Shown piece by piece: positions 5,462 to 5,753 of a DNA stretch of 5,753 bases. The notes under the pieces are model-generated. The model saw only the letters and a program-made list of their open reading frames with translations. It made no database searches and had not been told where the DNA came from. Numbering within the stretch: the first letter of the stretch is position 1; each line of letters begins with the position of its first letter. Position numbers and translations under genes: made by a program. Origin of the DNA: Lentisphaera sp. (GTDB lineage: Bacteria; Verrucomicrobiota; Lentisphaeria; Victivallales; GWF2-50-93); assembly GCA_020721745.1 (NCBI GenBank), contig DYMC01000150.1:1-5753 (forward strand), given 5' to 3'.

Positions 5462-5753
5462 TGTCCAGAAAAACCTTGGCCGACGAGGGATGCCTCGCGG
5501 CGGCCTCGTCAAGCGTTTTTTCCGCCTTGTCGAGTTCGCCGAGGCTCCTGTATACGGATGCCAGCCGCAGATGGGTGTTCGCGTCCGGGAGGACGCCGAG
5601 CAATATCCGCAAATCCCTTTCCGCCATGTCGAGCCGCCCCGTCTTCTCGAACGCAAGAGATCTGTTGGATAGAGCTCCGGCATGATGCGGGACTATTGAA
5701 CCTAAATTAAGCAGTTGGCCGCATTTGCCGCAGATACGAGGCAGCAAGATGAA
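5394..5753 (-). CDS. TPR-repeat protein fragment, 3' end supplied by the inserted repeat, 5' end beyond the window
   Basis: The minus-strand frame is open to the right edge and ends at 5394. Numbering from the TTG at 5747, two tetratricopeptide repeats are visible at about 23-55 (LAFEKTGRLDMAERDLRILL) and 56-89 (LRLASVYRSLGELDKAEKTL), each with the Gly, Ala, Leu and final Pro pattern. A third begins at AKVFLDR, then the frame crosses into the inverted repeat at residue 96 and the last ~22 residues (GNCKIAFLGERQPHGWLLSRS) are repeat-encoded and show no TPR pattern. TPR domains mediate protein contacts; the partner is unknown. Residues 1-22 (LPRICGKCGQLLNLGS) do not look like TPR and come from more AT-rich DNA, and no start codon with a Shine-Dalgarno is visible, so the fragment may be broken at this end too. 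It is either the tail of a longer, truncated TPR protein or a pseudogene. Confidence 0.5.
   Translation of the reverse strand, partial: FILLPRICGKCGQLLNLGSIVPHHAGALSNRSLAFEKTGRLDMAERDLRILLGVLPDANTHLRLASVYRSLGELDKAEKTLDEAAARHPSSAKVFLDRGNCKIAFLGERQPHGWLLSRS

Overview
This is a compact bacterial window of roughly 50-55% GC by eye, carrying mostly housekeeping genes. Gene content (guanylate kinase, a CoaC-type flavoprotein, a C-terminal processing protease, a SpoU/TrmH methyltransferase, RNase E/G, small secreted protein) and clear Shine-Dalgarno sites point to a didermic bacterium. A stand-alone CoaC and a gmk-coaC-ctp order suggest the PVC side of the tree (Lentisphaerota/Kiritimatiellota-like), but that is inference without a database search.

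Left half, minus strand (2561 down to 40): an operon reads gmk, coaC, S41 protease. gmk and coaC overlap by 8 nt (ATGAGTGA), and the protease follows after a 52-nt gap with its own Shine-Dalgarno. The three make GDP from GMP, carry out the decarboxylation step of coenzyme A synthesis, and process envelope proteins. A small hairpin lies just past the protease stop. gmk and trmH are divergent across a 137-bp intergenic region with one extended -10-like element on the plus strand.

Middle, plus strand (2699-3660): a single-domain SpoU/TrmH RNA methyltransferase starting at TTG, then a small secreted Ala/Lys/Glu-rich coiled-coil protein with a leader hairpin and a strong intrinsic terminator.

Right half: a good sigma70-type promoter sits directly behind that terminator and drives an RNase G-like endoribonuclease (539 aa) with intact catalytic aspartates and zinc-link cysteines and a lysine-rich insertion after the S1 core. 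Twenty bases past its stop begins the most unusual object here: a 103-bp element with perfect 21-bp inverted terminal arms enclosing a 52-bp core that folds as a closing stem plus two 7-bp hairpins. It looks like a MITE- or REP/BIME-like mobile repeat. On the minus strand a TPR-protein reading frame, open to the right edge, runs into this element: its third TPR breaks off at the element's outer edge and the last ~22 codons come from the repeat. The simplest reading is that the repeat interrupted or truncated a TPR gene. I see no CRISPR array, tRNA, rRNA, phage gene or transposase gene, and no evidence for a complete new multi-gene system.
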